Below, in pieces: positions 24,939 through 34,298 of a stretch of 44,400 nucleotides of DNA (positions within the stretch are counted from its first letter, which is position 1; the number at the start of each line of letters is the position of its first letter). The position numbers were made by a program, and so were the translations under genes. Source of the DNA: JAUVXY01 sp964392345 (GTDB lineage Bacteria; Actinomycetota; Humimicrobiia; Humimicrobiales; Humimicrobiaceae). The notes beneath the pieces were generated by a model. It was not told where the DNA came from and did no database searches. It saw only the letters and a program-made list of their open reading frames with translations. The stretch covers positions 1 to 44,400 of the forward strand of contig CAYMPQ010000004.1 of assembly GCA_964392345.1 (NCBI GenBank), written 5' to 3'.

Positions 24939-24976
24939 AGTAATCCATAAAATATAACTATATTCTATGGATTACT
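24939..24976 (-). terminator. Terminator hairpin after rplU-rpmA
   Basis: Perfect 11-bp arms AGTAATCCATA (24939-24949) and TATGGATTACT (24966-24976) enclose a 16-nt AT loop. On the minus strand a T-rich run (TTTTATATT) follows the stem, fitting a rho-independent terminator for the rpmA transcript 85 nt beyond its stop. On the plus strand no T-run follows. Confidence 0.65.
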
Positions 24977-25061
24977 AAAATAAATCTAGATTGAAATACG
25001 TACAGCGTATACTTTCTAAAAATCCAGCGCAAATCTCGTAGTAGCTGTGCTTATAAATAAA

Positions 25062-25310
25062 CTAAATCATGTTTACTACTTTACCGTTTCTACTGTTTTT
25101 TACAAACTCAACTTTTCCATCCCTTTTAGCAAAAAGAGTAAAATCTCTGCCCATCCCTACACCATTTCCTGGTTTAAACTTTGTTCCCCTTTGTCTCACA
25201 ATAATACTGCCAGCTTTTACGCTCTGGCCGCCTGAGCTTTTTATACCTAAAAATTTAGGGTTACTATCTCTTCCGTTTCTTGAGCTTCCAAGACCTTTTT
25301 TGCTGGACAT
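25062..25310 (-). CDS. rpmA: 50S ribosomal protein L27
   Basis: L27 reaches the peptidyl-transferase centre with its N-terminal arm. The 82-residue product shows SSKKGLGSSRNGRDSNPK and then GSIIVRQRGTKFKPGNGVG, the family signature. It begins directly at the functional arm (MSSKKG) and lacks the cleavable N-terminal extension of many Firmicutes L27 proteins. It follows rplU by 12 nt and ends before a terminator hairpin. Confidence 0.98.
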   Translation of the reverse strand: MSSKKGLGSSRNGRDSNPKFLGIKSSGGQSVKAGSIIVRQRGTKFKPGNGVGMGRDFTLFAKRDGKVEFVKNSRNGKVVNMI

Positions 25311-25322
25311 AAGAACACCCCC

Positions 25323-25637
25323 TTATTTTATACTTATTTTATCAAAATGCAGCAATGTAAGCAGTTGTCTATTGCCAACTTTTCTTCTATACCTCTTTTT
25401 TGGCTTATATTTAAAGGAAACTACCTTATCTCCCTTCAGATGCTTCTTAATCTCAGCCTCTACAACTACATTGTTTAATATTGGTTTTCCAATCTCTATC
25501 TTTTCACCATTACACACCAGATTAACATCTGAGATAGTTATTTTGTCTCCTTCTTTGCCTTCAACTCTACCTACAACCATTTCACTGCCTTCTTCAACTT
25601 TATACTGTTTCCCTCCGCTTAAAATTATCGCGTAAAT
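25323..25637 (-). CDS. rplU: 50S ribosomal protein L21, apparent ATT start
   Basis: L21 binds 23S rRNA in the large subunit. The core YAIILSGGKQYKVEEG and C-terminal KPKKRYRRKVGNRQ are diagnostic. Aligned with the family (MYAVxxSGGKQ), the first residue is encoded by ATT at 25637. An ideal AAGGAGG (25650-25644) lies 6 nt upstream, and no ATG, GTG or TTG is in frame between that SD and the core. The frame is open to 25703, but that reading puts the SD inside the gene and adds 22 atypical residues. ATT starts are known (infC). The 104-residue length fits the family. The gene is led by its own promoter. Confidence 0.95.
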   Translation of the reverse strand: MYAIILSGGKQYKVEEGSEMVVGRVEGKEGDKITISDVNLVCNGEKIEIGKPILNNVVVEAEIKKHLKGDKVVSFKYKPKKRYRRKVGNRQLLTLLHFDKISIK

Positions 25638-25719
25638 TTTTATCCTCCTTATATCTTTACAATACTTCTCCTTTATGCAAATAGGCCATCTAAACTTTAT
25701 CACTGAATTACAAGTTGGA

Positions 25720-25749
25720 ATATTAGCACATTTTGCAGCATACTGTCAA
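25720..25749 (-). promoter_or_regulatory. Promoter of rplU-rpmA
   Basis: On the minus strand TTGACA (25749-25744) and TAATAT (25725-25720) lie 18 nt apart with an extended-10 TG one base before the -10 box. The predicted leader of about 75 nt could host ribosomal-protein feedback, but I recognise no leader motif. Confidence 0.6.
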
Positions 25750-25847
25750 TTAGCTTCCGTTTGATTTTTACAGGCAACAGGTCAGCTGGCCAAAGCTTTT
25801 TATGCTGCAACCACAAATATCATTCTCTTTTTGCCAAAATTTAAAAA

Positions 25848-27374
25848 CTAATTTAAGCTGTCGCTGGCTTCCTGGACTTCTCTTACCGAGCCTTCTGCCA
25901 CTACTATGAATGAATCTATTGGAATATCTTTATCGCCTTTAATAATAATATATTTTTTAGTTGTCATTCTTAGATGTTTTAAATTCCTCCCTCCATGACC
26001 GATTATCATAGAAGCAATGCTGTAATTAAGCTTTATTAAAAATGCTGCTGCTCTTCTTTCTCTTGCAAGTTCTCTGATATTTCTTTCAATTTCCAGCATA
26101 ACAGATTCTTCTGATTTAACATGGCCGCTTCCGCCACAGCTTGGACAAACCTTGCACATTGTCCCTAAAATTCCATCTGAAACATTTTTTCTGGTCATTT
26201 CCACAAGTCCCAGCTTAGAAAATGGCAAAACCTCCGTCTTGGTTTTATCCTCTTCCAGGCATTGTTTGAATCTTTTTAAAATTTTTAATCTATCTCCTTC
26301 GCTTTCCATATCTATAAAGTCAACAACAATTATTCCGCCTATATCACGCAATCTCAATTGTTCGGCTACAACTTCTGCAGCTTCAAGATTGGTTCTAAAT
26401 ATAGTAACAGCCGGGTTCTTGCCAGAAGTATACTTTCCTGTATTTACGTCTATAGAAGTCAGGGCCTCTCCATAATCTATTACTATAAAACCTCCTGACT
26501 TCAGCCATATTTTTCTCTCTAATGCACTTTCTACAGCTTCATTTATGCTAAACTCTTCAAACAAATCTTTTTTACCATGATGGACAATTATATTGTTAAA
26601 TTTAACACCAATCCCGTTAAAATACGTGGCAATGTCCTTTTTAATTCCTTTTTTATTAACATATATAGCGCTGAAATCTTCTGTAAATATATCTCTCAAT
26701 AATTTTACAACAATTGAACACTCCTCATAAATAAGCCCCGGTGTACTTAGCGCAGATTCTTTTTTCTTAACAGTTTTCCATATTTTTATAAGCTGTCTTA
26801 AATCTTTTTTTAGCATTACGCTATTTGCTTCTCTGGCAGCAGTTCTTACAATTACTCCGCAACTTTCACACCTTATTTCTTCTGCCAACTTTCTCAATTC
26901 TTCTCTTTCGTCTTTTTTTAATTTTCTGGAAACTCCGATTCCATTATTAAATGGCGCTAGAACTAAATACCTCCCCGGAATTGAAATAAAAGTTGTAAGT
27001 CTTGCGCCCTTACCCTTCATTGGATCCTTGGTCACCTGCGCCAGAATCATTTGGTTTGGCTTTAGAATATGTTGTATTTTATGTGGAATTTCTTCCCTGT
27101 CTTCAATATCAACATCATAAGCAACTTCATTTTTATACAGAAAAGCATTTCTGCTTTCGCCAATATCCACAAAAGCTGCATCAAGGCTTGGGAGAACATT
27201 TTTTACTTTTCCCAAATATATATTGCCCACTATCGACCTGCCATGTTTTCTGTCAAAATACAGATGGGTAACTTTTTTTGATTCCATAATAGCAACCCGG
27301 GTTTCATACCTATCCGAGCTTATCAACATTTCTTTACTCAATTTTTTACCAGTCTCCTTCTTTGTTGCTGCCAT
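25848..27374 (-). CDS. rng: Ribonuclease G/E family
   Basis: RNase E/G endonucleases process rRNA and mRNA. The 508-residue length corresponds to RNase G, without the long RNase E scaffold tail. An S1-like domain begins GRSIVGNIYLGKVKNVLPS, followed by AAFVDIGESRNAFL. The catalytic DNase-I-like region has TSIDVNTGKYTSGKN and GGIIVVDFIDM with the metal-binding aspartates. The zinc-link cysteines appear as CKVCPSCGGSGH. A C-terminal KH-like part (ASMIIGHGGRNLKHL) is also seen. It is preceded by the TIGR03960/TIGR03936 pair, a common grouping in Gram-positive bacteria. Confidence 0.96.
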   Translation of the reverse strand: MAATKKETGKKLSKEMLISSDRYETRVAIMESKKVTHLYFDRKHGRSIVGNIYLGKVKNVLPSLDAAFVDIGESRNAFLYKNEVAYDVDIEDREEIPHKIQHILKPNQMILAQVTKDPMKGKGARLTTFISIPGRYLVLAPFNNGIGVSRKLKKDEREELRKLAEEIRCESCGVIVRTAAREANSVMLKKDLRQLIKIWKTVKKKESALSTPGLIYEECSIVVKLLRDIFTEDFSAIYVNKKGIKKDIATYFNGIGVKFNNIIVHHGKKDLFEEFSINEAVESALERKIWLKSGGFIVIDYGEALTSIDVNTGKYTSGKNPAVTIFRTNLEAAEVVAEQLRLRDIGGIIVVDFIDMESEGDRLKILKRFKQCLEEDKTKTEVLPFSKLGLVEMTRKNVSDGILGTMCKVCPSCGGSGHVKSEESVMLEIERNIRELARERRAAAFLIKLNYSIASMIIGHGGRNLKHLRMTTKKYIIIKGDKDIPIDSFIVVAEGSVREVQEASDSLN

Positions 27375-27397
27375 GATTACTAATTTAATTAAATTTA

Positions 27398-28102
27398 TTA
27401 AATTATTTCCATAGGCGTTTTTAAAGTATTGTCTTTAAAAATATATAGCTCTTCTTTTTTTATGTAACTAATATTTATTATATTATATTTTTTTATCCAA
27501 TTCTGGAAAAATTCCAAAAAATTATTAAATTTAAATATTTCATTATTTAAGTTCTTAAAAATTTTAACATATCCATACAATTTTACAAAAATAATATCTT
27601 CATTGCTAGTTTTAACCATCAGGTCAAAAATAGAGCTGGAAAAATCAGATTTGTTTTTAATATTATTTTTCACGCTTTCGGTAAATTCATTGATAAAATT
27701 TACTGTGCTGCCGGAAACATCAAGCTCAAAACAGTACAAACATACAGATATATCCCTTGAGAGGCTTGCTGATTTTATGTCTATCTTTTTTGCCCGGGTA
27801 ATCATCATTTGCGGCACTAGCTGCAAGTTAACTGCACTTAAAAACTCGCATTCTTCAATATCTTCTAAAACAATAACATCGCAGTATTCAGCAAAACTGT
27901 CTACTCCTAAAGGAGTGGGGTTGCTAAAATTAATTTTAGGCTTGGGCCTGTACCCACAACTGTATTTTGTTTTTATCCCGGCCCTTCTTAAAGCTCTTGT
28001 AATAATATTTACAATATCAAGATGAGACAGGTATCTGTGCTCATCTTTTTTATAAAACTTAAATCTTATTTTGCACCCGGCTGAATTTTCTTGATTTTTC
28101 AT
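27398..28102 (-). CDS. TIGR03936/DUF2344 family protein
   Basis: The 234-residue protein matches the DUF2344 family of unknown function, usually encoded beside or fused to the TIGR03960 radical SAM protein. Diagnostic stretches are YLSHLDIVNIITRALRRAGI, then YSCGYRPKPKINFSNPTPLG and VDSFAEYCDVIV. It overlaps the end of the radical SAM gene by 44 nt, so the two are coupled and probably act together, perhaps in RNA or ribosome modification. That last point is inference from genomic association only. Confidence 0.92.
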   Translation of the reverse strand: MKNQENSAGCKIRFKFYKKDEHRYLSHLDIVNIITRALRRAGIKTKYSCGYRPKPKINFSNPTPLGVDSFAEYCDVIVLEDIEECEFLSAVNLQLVPQMMITRAKKIDIKSASLSRDISVCLYCFELDVSGSTVNFINEFTESVKNNIKNKSDFSSSIFDLMVKTSNEDIIFVKLYGYVKIFKNLNNEIFKFNNFLEFFQNWIKKYNIINISYIKKEELYIFKDNTLKTPMEII

Positions 28103-29864
28103 ATTCGTTAAATAAAAATTTCTTGCTTGTCCCTATGTCTATAATGTCCCATGGAAGAATTTCATCAGGAAGAATTTCCCGTGTTGCAAAAAAATTCATA
28201 TCCAATCCTGACTCTTTAAATGCTTCCTCCCAAATTTGATAACTAAACATATCTGTCCAGTTATCAAATTTTGCACCCTTCCTCCAGGCTTTTTCTATGG
28301 CATCCCCAACACTGGAATCCCCTTTAGACAGAGCGCTTTCTATTTTACTTGCTTGTGGATTGGACCAGCTGATTTGAACAAACTTTTTTGGAACATTTTT
28401 TACAATATAATTAAACTTCTCCACCAGATTGTCAGTACTATCCTGCCCCACCCATTGGAACGGGGTAAATGGTTTTGGGCAAAAAGCATTTATGCTTACA
28501 TTTATTTTAAATCTCCTGAAGTTTCGTTTAGGCAATATGCCTTTGGCAGTGTCTGTTATTTTTTTTATAAGCAGCACTATTTGCTCTATATCCTCGTCTT
28601 CCTCAAAAGGAAATCCTATCATAAAATATAATTTAATTTTCTCCCAGCCATTTTTAAAAGCTACTTTTATACAATCAATCATTTCTTCTTCGCTGATATT
28701 TTTATTGATAATATCTCTCATTCTCTGGCTTCCAGCTTCTGGAGCAAAAGTTAGCCCTGTTCTTCTTCCACTTCTGATGAGTTTAGCTAAATGAAGGTTA
28801 AAACTATCTACCCTGAGCGAAGGAAGTGAAACAGATATTTTGTTTAGATTCATAAAACCCGCAACACCTTCCAGCAAACAGCCAATATCCTTATAGTCAG
28901 CAGTGGATAGCGACATAAATGAGATTTCATCATACCCTGTATTTTTTATGCCGCAGATACTGTGCTCTATCAGAGAATTTACATTTCTCTGCCTCACTGG
29001 CCTGTAAATGATCCCGGCCTGACAGAACCTGCACCCTCTGCTGCATCCCCTCATAATTTCAATAACAAATCTATCATGCACAGGTTTAATATTTGGTATA
29101 ACCGGGTTTAAAACAATATCAAACTTGTTTAAATCCTTAACAGTCTCTTTTTTTACTCTCAAAAATGGTTTAATATCGCTGATCCTGCCATCCTTAAAAT
29201 AATAAAATTTATAAAGACCCGGGACATACACTCCATCAAGTTTGCTTATTTCTTTTAAAAACCAGAGCTTGTCCTTGCTGCTCTTTTTATATGTTTTAAC
29301 TTTTTCTAAAATCTTAACAGTCAGTTCTTCCCCATCCCCGATTACCATAAAGTCCATAAATTTAGATAGAGGCTGGGGATTAACTACAGCTGGGCCTCCT
29401 GCACAAACCAGCGGAAGCCTCCCCTCCCTTTCTTTTGAATGTATTTTCAGCCCGCTCATATCAATTATGTTTAAAATATTTGTATAAAGCATCTCATGCT
29501 GTGCGCTAAAGCCAAGAACATCAAAACAATCCAAAAAAATCCTGCTCTCAAGAGAAAACAACTTTACTTTGCTGTCCCTCAGTTTTTTCTCAAAATCTGT
29601 CCACGGAGAAAAAACTCTTTCGGCTGAAAAATACTTTGTTTTGTTTATAATTTCATATAAAATCGGCAGACCAAGATTTGGCATCCCTATTTCATATATA
29701 TCAGGAAAAATGAGGGCTATAAAAACCATGCTTGAAAAATCAGCAATCTTGCTTATATCTTTGCTTTTGGTACCAACCTCATGATTAACATATCTTCCCG
29801 GTTTTTGAATACCTTCAAGCAAGTTCTCAAGTTCACTAAATTTTAGAGTTTTTATTTTTTCCAT
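28059..29864 (-). CDS. TIGR03960 family radical SAM protein
   Basis: The 601-residue protein has an N-terminal cobalamin-binding-like region (FPDIYEIGMPNLGLPILYE, about residues 55-75) and a radical SAM domain with the cluster motif CSRGCRFCQ near residue 275. FAPEAGSQRMRDIINKNI and YFMIGFPFEEDEDI, both typical of B12-dependent radical SAM enzymes, follow. The substrate is unknown. It is paired with the DUF2344 protein and lies between rodA and rng. The start at 29864 is an ATG about 20 nt after rodA ends. Confidence 0.93.
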   Translation of the reverse strand: MEKIKTLKFSELENLLEGIQKPGRYVNHEVGTKSKDISKIADFSSMVFIALIFPDIYEIGMPNLGLPILYEIINKTKYFSAERVFSPWTDFEKKLRDSKVKLFSLESRIFLDCFDVLGFSAQHEMLYTNILNIIDMSGLKIHSKEREGRLPLVCAGGPAVVNPQPLSKFMDFMVIGDGEELTVKILEKVKTYKKSSKDKLWFLKEISKLDGVYVPGLYKFYYFKDGRISDIKPFLRVKKETVKDLNKFDIVLNPVIPNIKPVHDRFVIEIMRGCSRGCRFCQAGIIYRPVRQRNVNSLIEHSICGIKNTGYDEISFMSLSTADYKDIGCLLEGVAGFMNLNKISVSLPSLRVDSFNLHLAKLIRSGRRTGLTFAPEAGSQRMRDIINKNISEEEMIDCIKVAFKNGWEKIKLYFMIGFPFEEDEDIEQIVLLIKKITDTAKGILPKRNFRRFKINVSINAFCPKPFTPFQWVGQDSTDNLVEKFNYIVKNVPKKFVQISWSNPQASKIESALSKGDSSVGDAIEKAWRKGAKFDNWTDMFSYQIWEEAFKESGLDMNFFATREILPDEILPWDIIDIGTSKKFLFNEYEKSRKFSRVQNKI

Positions 29865-29885
29865 AACTTAATGCCAGCCCTATGT

Positions 29886-31079
29886 CTAATCAAATTCCTG
29901 ATAGGCTATCTCGTAATCTTTTCTTATTTCTCTTCTTCTATATATATTTTCTACAAGGCCTATCCCCACAAAAACACTTAAAAGATTTGAGCCTCCGTAG
30001 CTTAGGAATGGTAGAGGAATACCAATAATTGGCATTATACCTATTGTCATCCCTATATTTATAACCATCTGCGAGAGTATCATAAATCCAATTCCACCAC
30101 TGGCCAACGAGCCAAAACTATCACTTGCATTAAGTGATATATAAAAACACCGCCATACAATTACTGCAAGCAATACTATCACAATCAAGGCTCCCACAAA
30201 CCCAAGCTCTTCTCCAATCACTGAAAAAATAAAATCTGTATGGTGCTCAGGAACATAGTTAAGGTTTGTTTGTTTCCCTAAAAATAGTCCTTTACCAAAT
30301 AACTCTCCTGACCCTATAGCCAGTTTGGACTGGAATAAATTATACCCCGCACCTTCTTTCTGGACACCCGGTTTTATAAATACAAGTATCCTGTCTAACT
30401 GATACTCCTTTATTAAATTTACCTTCAACCCCAGCAATACTCCGCCAGCAGTCACAGCTATAATTCCTAAAAAATATAAAATGCTGGCGCCTGATATAAA
30501 AAGCATCCCTACATATGTTAAATAATATATTAAAGATGTGCCTAAATCAGGTTCCATTGCAACAAGAACCGTGCACACAGATAAAACCACCAGTGAAAAA
30601 AATACCTTTTTAAATCCAACTTTATTTTTTTTATCTGTTTTCTGTTTTGATAAAATAGCAGATATTACTATAACCATAAATATTTTAGAAATCTCCGAAG
30701 GCTGTACTGAAAAAAACTTTAAGTCCATCCAGCTCTTTGATCCATGAACTTCAAATCCTAAAAACAGTACCAATACAAGAGAAGCAATAATTCCTGCAAA
30801 TACCACCCACCAATATTTTTTTATGCTTTTGTAATTTATAAATTGAATCAGCAATAAAAACACTACGCTTGCTGCCAGCCACAGCGCCTGCTTTTTTAAA
30901 TAATACAATGGGTCATTTACTTCTCCCGGCATACTAAACCTTGTAGCGCTGTAGATCATAAGAACACCAAACAGGGATACCAGCAAAACAGAGAAAAATA
31001 ATATAAAATCAAATTTTACCCTTGTCTTTTCCTTTTCCAAACTATCCAGTTCTTTATTGCTTCTTCTCATTTTTATCAT
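29886..31079 (-). CDS. rodA: RodA glycosyltransferase (SEDS family)
   Basis: RodA polymerises lipid II into glycan strands during elongation, together with PBP2 and MreBCD. The 397-residue protein has about 10 membrane helices. SEDS signatures include MIYSATRFS, the catalytic-loop aspartate region AMEPDLGTSLIYY, YNLFQSKLAIGSGELFGKG, PEHHTDFIFSVIGEELGF and IGIPLPFLSYGGSNLL. The reading frame is open to 31121, inside mrdA. ATG 31079, one base after the mrdA stop, is the likelier start and puts a short charged cytoplasmic segment before the first helix. Confidence 0.96.
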   Translation of the reverse strand: MIKMRRSNKELDSLEKEKTRVKFDFILFFSVLLVSLFGVLMIYSATRFSMPGEVNDPLYYLKKQALWLAASVVFLLLIQFINYKSIKKYWWVVFAGIIASLVLVLFLGFEVHGSKSWMDLKFFSVQPSEISKIFMVIVISAILSKQKTDKKNKVGFKKVFFSLVVLSVCTVLVAMEPDLGTSLIYYLTYVGMLFISGASILYFLGIIAVTAGGVLLGLKVNLIKEYQLDRILVFIKPGVQKEGAGYNLFQSKLAIGSGELFGKGLFLGKQTNLNYVPEHHTDFIFSVIGEELGFVGALIVIVLLAVIVWRCFYISLNASDSFGSLASGGIGFMILSQMVINIGMTIGIMPIIGIPLPFLSYGGSNLLSVFVGIGLVENIYRRREIRKDYEIAYQEFD

Positions 31080-31080
31080 T

Positions 31081-32934
31081 TTAATTAAGATTAAACAGAT
31101 ATCTATATATTTTCTCAGCAACAGGCGCTGCTACATTGCCGCCTGAACCTGCCTCTTCCAGCATTACCACGACTACATATTCCGGATTTCCAGCAGGCCC
31201 ATAGCTTGCAAACCATGCATAGTCCTGTTTCCCTACTACCTCAGATGTTCCTGTCTTCCCGGCTATTGGAATCTCATCTAAGGGAAAATTCCGAAAAGCA
31301 TATAAGGCTGTCCCCTGGCTTACGGCAAGGCAAAGCCCATCTTCTATTATATCCATGAAGTTGCTGTTTAAATTTAAATTTTCACACTCATTTCTTCTTA
31401 AATCAATTGATATTTCCCCGCTTTCATCTCTTGCCTCACTTACAACATGAGGAGTACATTTCACTCCCCTGTTAGCTAAAATAGAGTAAGCCTGCGCTGT
31501 CTGAAGCGGAGTTGTAAGTAAATATCCCTGACCTATTACCATGTTAATGGTGTCACCAGGAAACCATACCGAATGCTCCACCTGACTCTTAAAATATTCT
31601 TTTTTCCACTGCCTGTCCGGGACCAATCCCCCGTCTTCATAAGGAAGGTCAATTCCTGTTTTAGTTCCAAACCCAAAAATTCTCGCATATTTTTGAAGCA
31701 GTTCTTCTATATTTTGAAGTTTTAGAAAAAGTCCGTACCCTATTTCATAAAAACAAATATCACAGGAATTCTTAATACCACTCCTAATATCAACACTTCC
31801 ATGTCCAGACTTTTTCCAGCACCATTTAGGAAAGTCTTCCCCTAATCTATACCATACACCGCCACAATTAATTTTGCTGTACTCGCTGATTATATTTTCA
31901 GAAAGTCCTGCATAAGCAGGAATGACTTTAAAAGCTGAACCAGGAGCAAAAGACATCATGGCTCTGTTGTTTAAAGGATAATTGTTGTCAGGATTATTTA
32001 AGTAATTCCAATCAGAAATCCTTATCCCCCCTACAAATAATTCTGGATTAAAAGTTGGGTAACTTGCCATAGCCAGAACCTCTCCTGTTTTGGCCCCAAG
32101 CACTATAACAGCTCCGCCAGTCACCTTATAATATTCATCAGACCTGGGAAGTTTATTCTGTCTAATCTCCACGACAGATTCATGTAAAATTTCTTCCACT
32201 TTTTTTTGCAGTTCAATATCTATTGTCAGATACAGGTCATTGCCTGCAGTGTAATTAGTTTCTTCTATTATCCTTACAGGCCTGCCCATGGGATCTACTT
32301 CATATATTATTTCCCCTTTTACTCCCTTTAGCACATTTTCATAAACTGCTTCTATCCCGGTCAGCCCAATTTGATCACCACCCTCATAACCCGCACTATA
32401 TTTCTTCATCTTAAGCTTGTCTTCATCTATCTCTCCTGTATATCCAAGTATGTGCGAAGCTAACGAACCATAGCTATACTCTCTGCTAAAAATATCTATC
32501 ACTTCAACTCCAGGGAGCATGTTGCTATTTTCTTTTAAATATATCATTAAACCATAATCAATATTTTCTTTCAGAATAACCCTGTCAAGATATGGTATAT
32601 TGCTGTTTTGTAATTTTTTAACTATATCTTTATAAGGAATATTAAGTTTTTCACTTAGAATCTTAATTACATCCTCATGTTGCAGCAAAACACGGGGGTC
32701 AACTGCAACTGCCAGTACAGGTATGCTTTTAACCAAAAGTTTCCCATTTTTGTCATAAATATTACCGCGGGGCGCAAGAACTGTTCTCGTCCTGATAATA
32801 CTTTCCGAGGCTTCTTCTGCGTATAGGCTGCCGCTAATTACCTGCAAAAAGTAAAGCCTTAAAATAAAAATTGCCATTAAAGCTAAAAACAAATAAATAA
32901 CTACTCTAAGTCTTTTCTTTATTATGGAATCCAA
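31081..32934 (-). CDS. mrdA: Penicillin-binding protein 2 (elongation transpeptidase)
   Basis: PBP2 cross-links peptidoglycan in the elongasome. The 617-residue protein has one N-terminal membrane helix (about residues 9-29), a PBP dimer domain (RGNIYDKNGKLLV through VEVIDIFSREYSYG) and a transpeptidase domain. Active-site motifs are SAFK after SFAPG (near residue 335), SCD in the S-x-N position, and KTGTSEV near 560. The second motif carries Asp rather than the usual Asn. The start is TTG at 32934 with AGGGAG 7 nt upstream, overlapping mreD by 29 nt. Its partner rodA follows immediately. Confidence 0.96.
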   Translation of the reverse strand: MDSIIKKRLRVVIYLFLALMAIFILRLYFLQVISGSLYAEEASESIIRTRTVLAPRGNIYDKNGKLLVKSIPVLAVAVDPRVLLQHEDVIKILSEKLNIPYKDIVKKLQNSNIPYLDRVILKENIDYGLMIYLKENSNMLPGVEVIDIFSREYSYGSLASHILGYTGEIDEDKLKMKKYSAGYEGGDQIGLTGIEAVYENVLKGVKGEIIYEVDPMGRPVRIIEETNYTAGNDLYLTIDIELQKKVEEILHESVVEIRQNKLPRSDEYYKVTGGAVIVLGAKTGEVLAMASYPTFNPELFVGGIRISDWNYLNNPDNNYPLNNRAMMSFAPGSAFKVIPAYAGLSENIISEYSKINCGGVWYRLGEDFPKWCWKKSGHGSVDIRSGIKNSCDICFYEIGYGLFLKLQNIEELLQKYARIFGFGTKTGIDLPYEDGGLVPDRQWKKEYFKSQVEHSVWFPGDTINMVIGQGYLLTTPLQTAQAYSILANRGVKCTPHVVSEARDESGEISIDLRRNECENLNLNSNFMDIIEDGLCLAVSQGTALYAFRNFPLDEIPIAGKTGTSEVVGKQDYAWFASYGPAGNPEYVVVVMLEEAGSGGNVAAPVAEKIYRYLFNLN

Positions 32935-33427
32935 TTACATACTCCCTGTGCATACCAATTCTTATAAGTGGGAAAATAACAAACATCAAAATAATATTAC
33001 AAACAGGTTTAACTAATAATTCTAATCCTAATTCAGATATTGCAATATTAAAATTAAATAAATAATGAATCACACTAACCAATATAAGATTTATTTCTGT
33101 AACCAAAAAAATTATAAATGCAAAGCTCAAAATCCTTTGCTTAAGTCCAGTCTCAATAAGTTTACCTGCAATAAAGGCACTGGCAGCATACGCGAAAGCA
33201 CTTATTCCAACAGTACCGCCTCCCAACATTAAGTCAAGCAGTATGCCCGCTGTAAACCCACAAAAAGCTCCGAATATTGCCCCGTCCATTAAAGAAATAG
33301 CAATTACTGTTACCAGAACCAAATCAAAATTCACTGAAAACAGCTTTAGATTTTCAACAAATGCTATCTGCAAAACAAGGCAAGCTGCCAGTATAAAAAA
33401 ATGCAGGACTTTATATGTTAATTTCAT
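32906..33427 (-). CDS. mreD: Rod-shape protein MreD
   Basis: MreD is an integral membrane partner of MreC and RodA. The 173-residue product is hydrophobic, with five or six predicted helices and the family pattern DLVLVTVIAISLMDGAIFGA, then FTAGILLDLMLGG. Sequence conservation in this family is low, so the call relies also on its fixed position between mreC and mrdA. Confidence 0.9.
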   Translation of the reverse strand: MKLTYKVLHFFILAACLVLQIAFVENLKLFSVNFDLVLVTVIAISLMDGAIFGAFCGFTAGILLDLMLGGGTVGISAFAYAASAFIAGKLIETGLKQRILSFAFIIFLVTEINLILVSVIHYLFNFNIAISELGLELLVKPVCNIILMFVIFPLIRIGMHREYVIGFHNKEKT

Positions 33428-33446
33428 AATTAATTAAGAAATTGTC

Positions 33447-34250
33447 TCATCCTTTTATGATTAAGACATACTCCAGCTCTTTAAAATCTACAAATGGTTC
33501 TATTTCTATTTCCTTGTAAAGGCTCCCTGTGCTCCCGGCGGTACTTTTTATTCTTCCTACAAGAATTTCTGATGGCAGAAGTTTGCCATATTCAGATGTA
33601 ATAATTACATCGCCTTTGAATACTATTTCTTCTTTAGGAATATAATTTAAGTAAATCTTTTTATCATTGCCGCCTTCTACCATTCCCAATACCCTCGATG
33701 AAAGTATCCGTGCCCCGATACTGCTTCGCGGATCATTGATAAGTTTTACCCTGCAGCTGCTGCTGGCACTTAATATTATTATTCCTACAAGCCCGTCCTC
33801 GCTTACTACACCCATTCCTTCCAAAACCCCATCATTTGTGCCTTTATTTAAGGTAATCTCAGATTGCAGTTCACCCCTGCTGAAACCAATCACCTTGGCA
33901 AGTTCAGTTTCATAATCTTTTCTTAATTGTACGCCTAAAAGCTCCCTTAAAGCATTATTTTCAATTTTAAGATTAATATTTTCGCTATAATCTTTCCTAA
34001 GGTTTGAATTTTCTTTTTCCAGGATTTTTATTTTTTCCCTTAAATTAAGATAATCCCTGGTTGAATTTATAAAGTTTGCTACAGGGTGGAAAAATAAAAA
34101 AAATTTTTCCTGAACAGGCTTGAAAAAATCAAGGGTTTTTACTTTTACCTTTTTAATTAAATCAGATTCCTTAAAGCTAACAGTAATAATTACCAGACAT
34201 AAAACAATTATTATGGCCAGGACAATAAGGTTTTTAAAATTTTTTCCCAT
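33447..34250 (-). CDS. mreC: Rod-shape protein MreC
   Basis: MreC is a bitopic periplasmic or extracytoplasmic scaffold that links MreB to PBP2. After one membrane helix comes a coiled coil (about residues 65-100, LREKIKILEKENSNLRK). The beta-rich MreC domain follows, with GTNDGVLEGMGVVSEDGLVG and ITSEYGKLLPSEILVGRI. The frame is open to a TTG at 34280. The ATG at 34250 directly before the hydrophobic segment is preferred, although neither has a clear SD. Length is then 267 residues, normal for the family. Confidence 0.94.
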   Translation of the reverse strand: MGKNFKNLIVLAIIIVLCLVIITVSFKESDLIKKVKVKTLDFFKPVQEKFFLFFHPVANFINSTRDYLNLREKIKILEKENSNLRKDYSENINLKIENNALRELLGVQLRKDYETELAKVIGFSRGELQSEITLNKGTNDGVLEGMGVVSEDGLVGIIILSASSSCRVKLINDPRSSIGARILSSRVLGMVEGGNDKKIYLNYIPKEEIVFKGDVIITSEYGKLLPSEILVGRIKSTAGSTGSLYKEIEIEPFVDFKELEYVLIIKG

Positions 34251-34298
34251 GGGTGAAACTAAAAATAAGAGATATAACAAAAGATAAAAATACAGTGT

